A stretch of 44,034 nt of DNA from Paraphysomonas bandaiensis (Eukaryota; Chrysophyceae), in NCBI GenBank assembly GCA_965644295.1, contig CBFFRP010000008.1:1-44034 (forward strand). The letters run 5' to 3'. The notes below the pieces were generated by a model. That model worked only from the letters and a program-made list of their open reading frames with translations, was not told the DNA's origin and did not search any database. Position 1 is the first letter of the stretch; each line of letters opens with the position of its first letter. Positions 44,002 to 44,034 of the stretch are shown here, piece by piece. Position numbers and translations under genes: made by a program.

Positions 44002-44034
44002 TAATAACGTCGCGAATGCATAATTTATGTGGGT

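Overview
This is a stretch of nuclear DNA from a microbial eukaryote. It has spliceosomal GT-AG introns, mostly 45-62 bp long, a recognisable U2 snRNA gene, a MYST histone acetyltransferase, a cyclin, a PP2C phosphatase and a REI1/ZNF622 ribosome-assembly factor. The standard genetic code fits every gene. The PPCPW-type ankyrin protein (family known to be common in stramenopile and haptophyte algae), short introns and AT-rich spacers suggest a stramenopile or similar protist. The lineage is an inference; sequence alone does not settle it.

Layout. (1) 1-3400: a compositionally distinct, CA-rich-on-minus-strand block. It holds a 760-codon minus-strand frame running off the left edge, a 162-bp in-frame tandem repeat and a possible OTU-like cysteine-protease segment; it is probably a mobile element. 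(2) 3400-5430: AT-rich spacer with a possible minus-strand membrane-protein pseudogene. (3) 5432-10451: PP2C phosphatase (minus) and a two-domain voltage-gated cation channel (plus), diverging from a GTATAC-rich spacer. (4) 10452-16199: repeat-rich spacer with an inverted repeat pair, an intronless ankyrin gene (13534-14700) and hAT transposase remnants. (5) 16200-19454: REI1/ZNF622 (minus) and MYST acetyltransferase (plus), divergent. (6) 20480-24345: Pho80/cyclin-Y-like cyclin (minus) and DUF389 membrane protein (plus), divergent. (7) 24602-28920: unknown membrane protein (minus) and SAP-domain-like basic protein (plus), divergent. (8) 28921-32981: repeats and the U2 snRNA gene. (9) 32982-36326: ARMC6 (minus) and TauD-family dioxygenase (plus), divergent. 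(10) 36327-39388: repeats. (11) 39389-41538: FAM185A/DUF4097-like protein (minus) and a 62-aa predicted N-myristoylated protein (plus), divergent. (12) 41539-44034: spacer with a hairpin element, then a sulfotransferase (plus).

Twelve of the fourteen protein genes form six head-to-head pairs separated by 342-798 bp. Most repeats sit in the long spacers where 3' ends face each other. No operon-like functional module is evident. Housekeeping chromatin, cell-cycle, ribosome-assembly and splicing genes are mixed with membrane transport and enzyme genes. Exon structures were built by hand from frame, splice sites and family knowledge, so splice sites are predictions.
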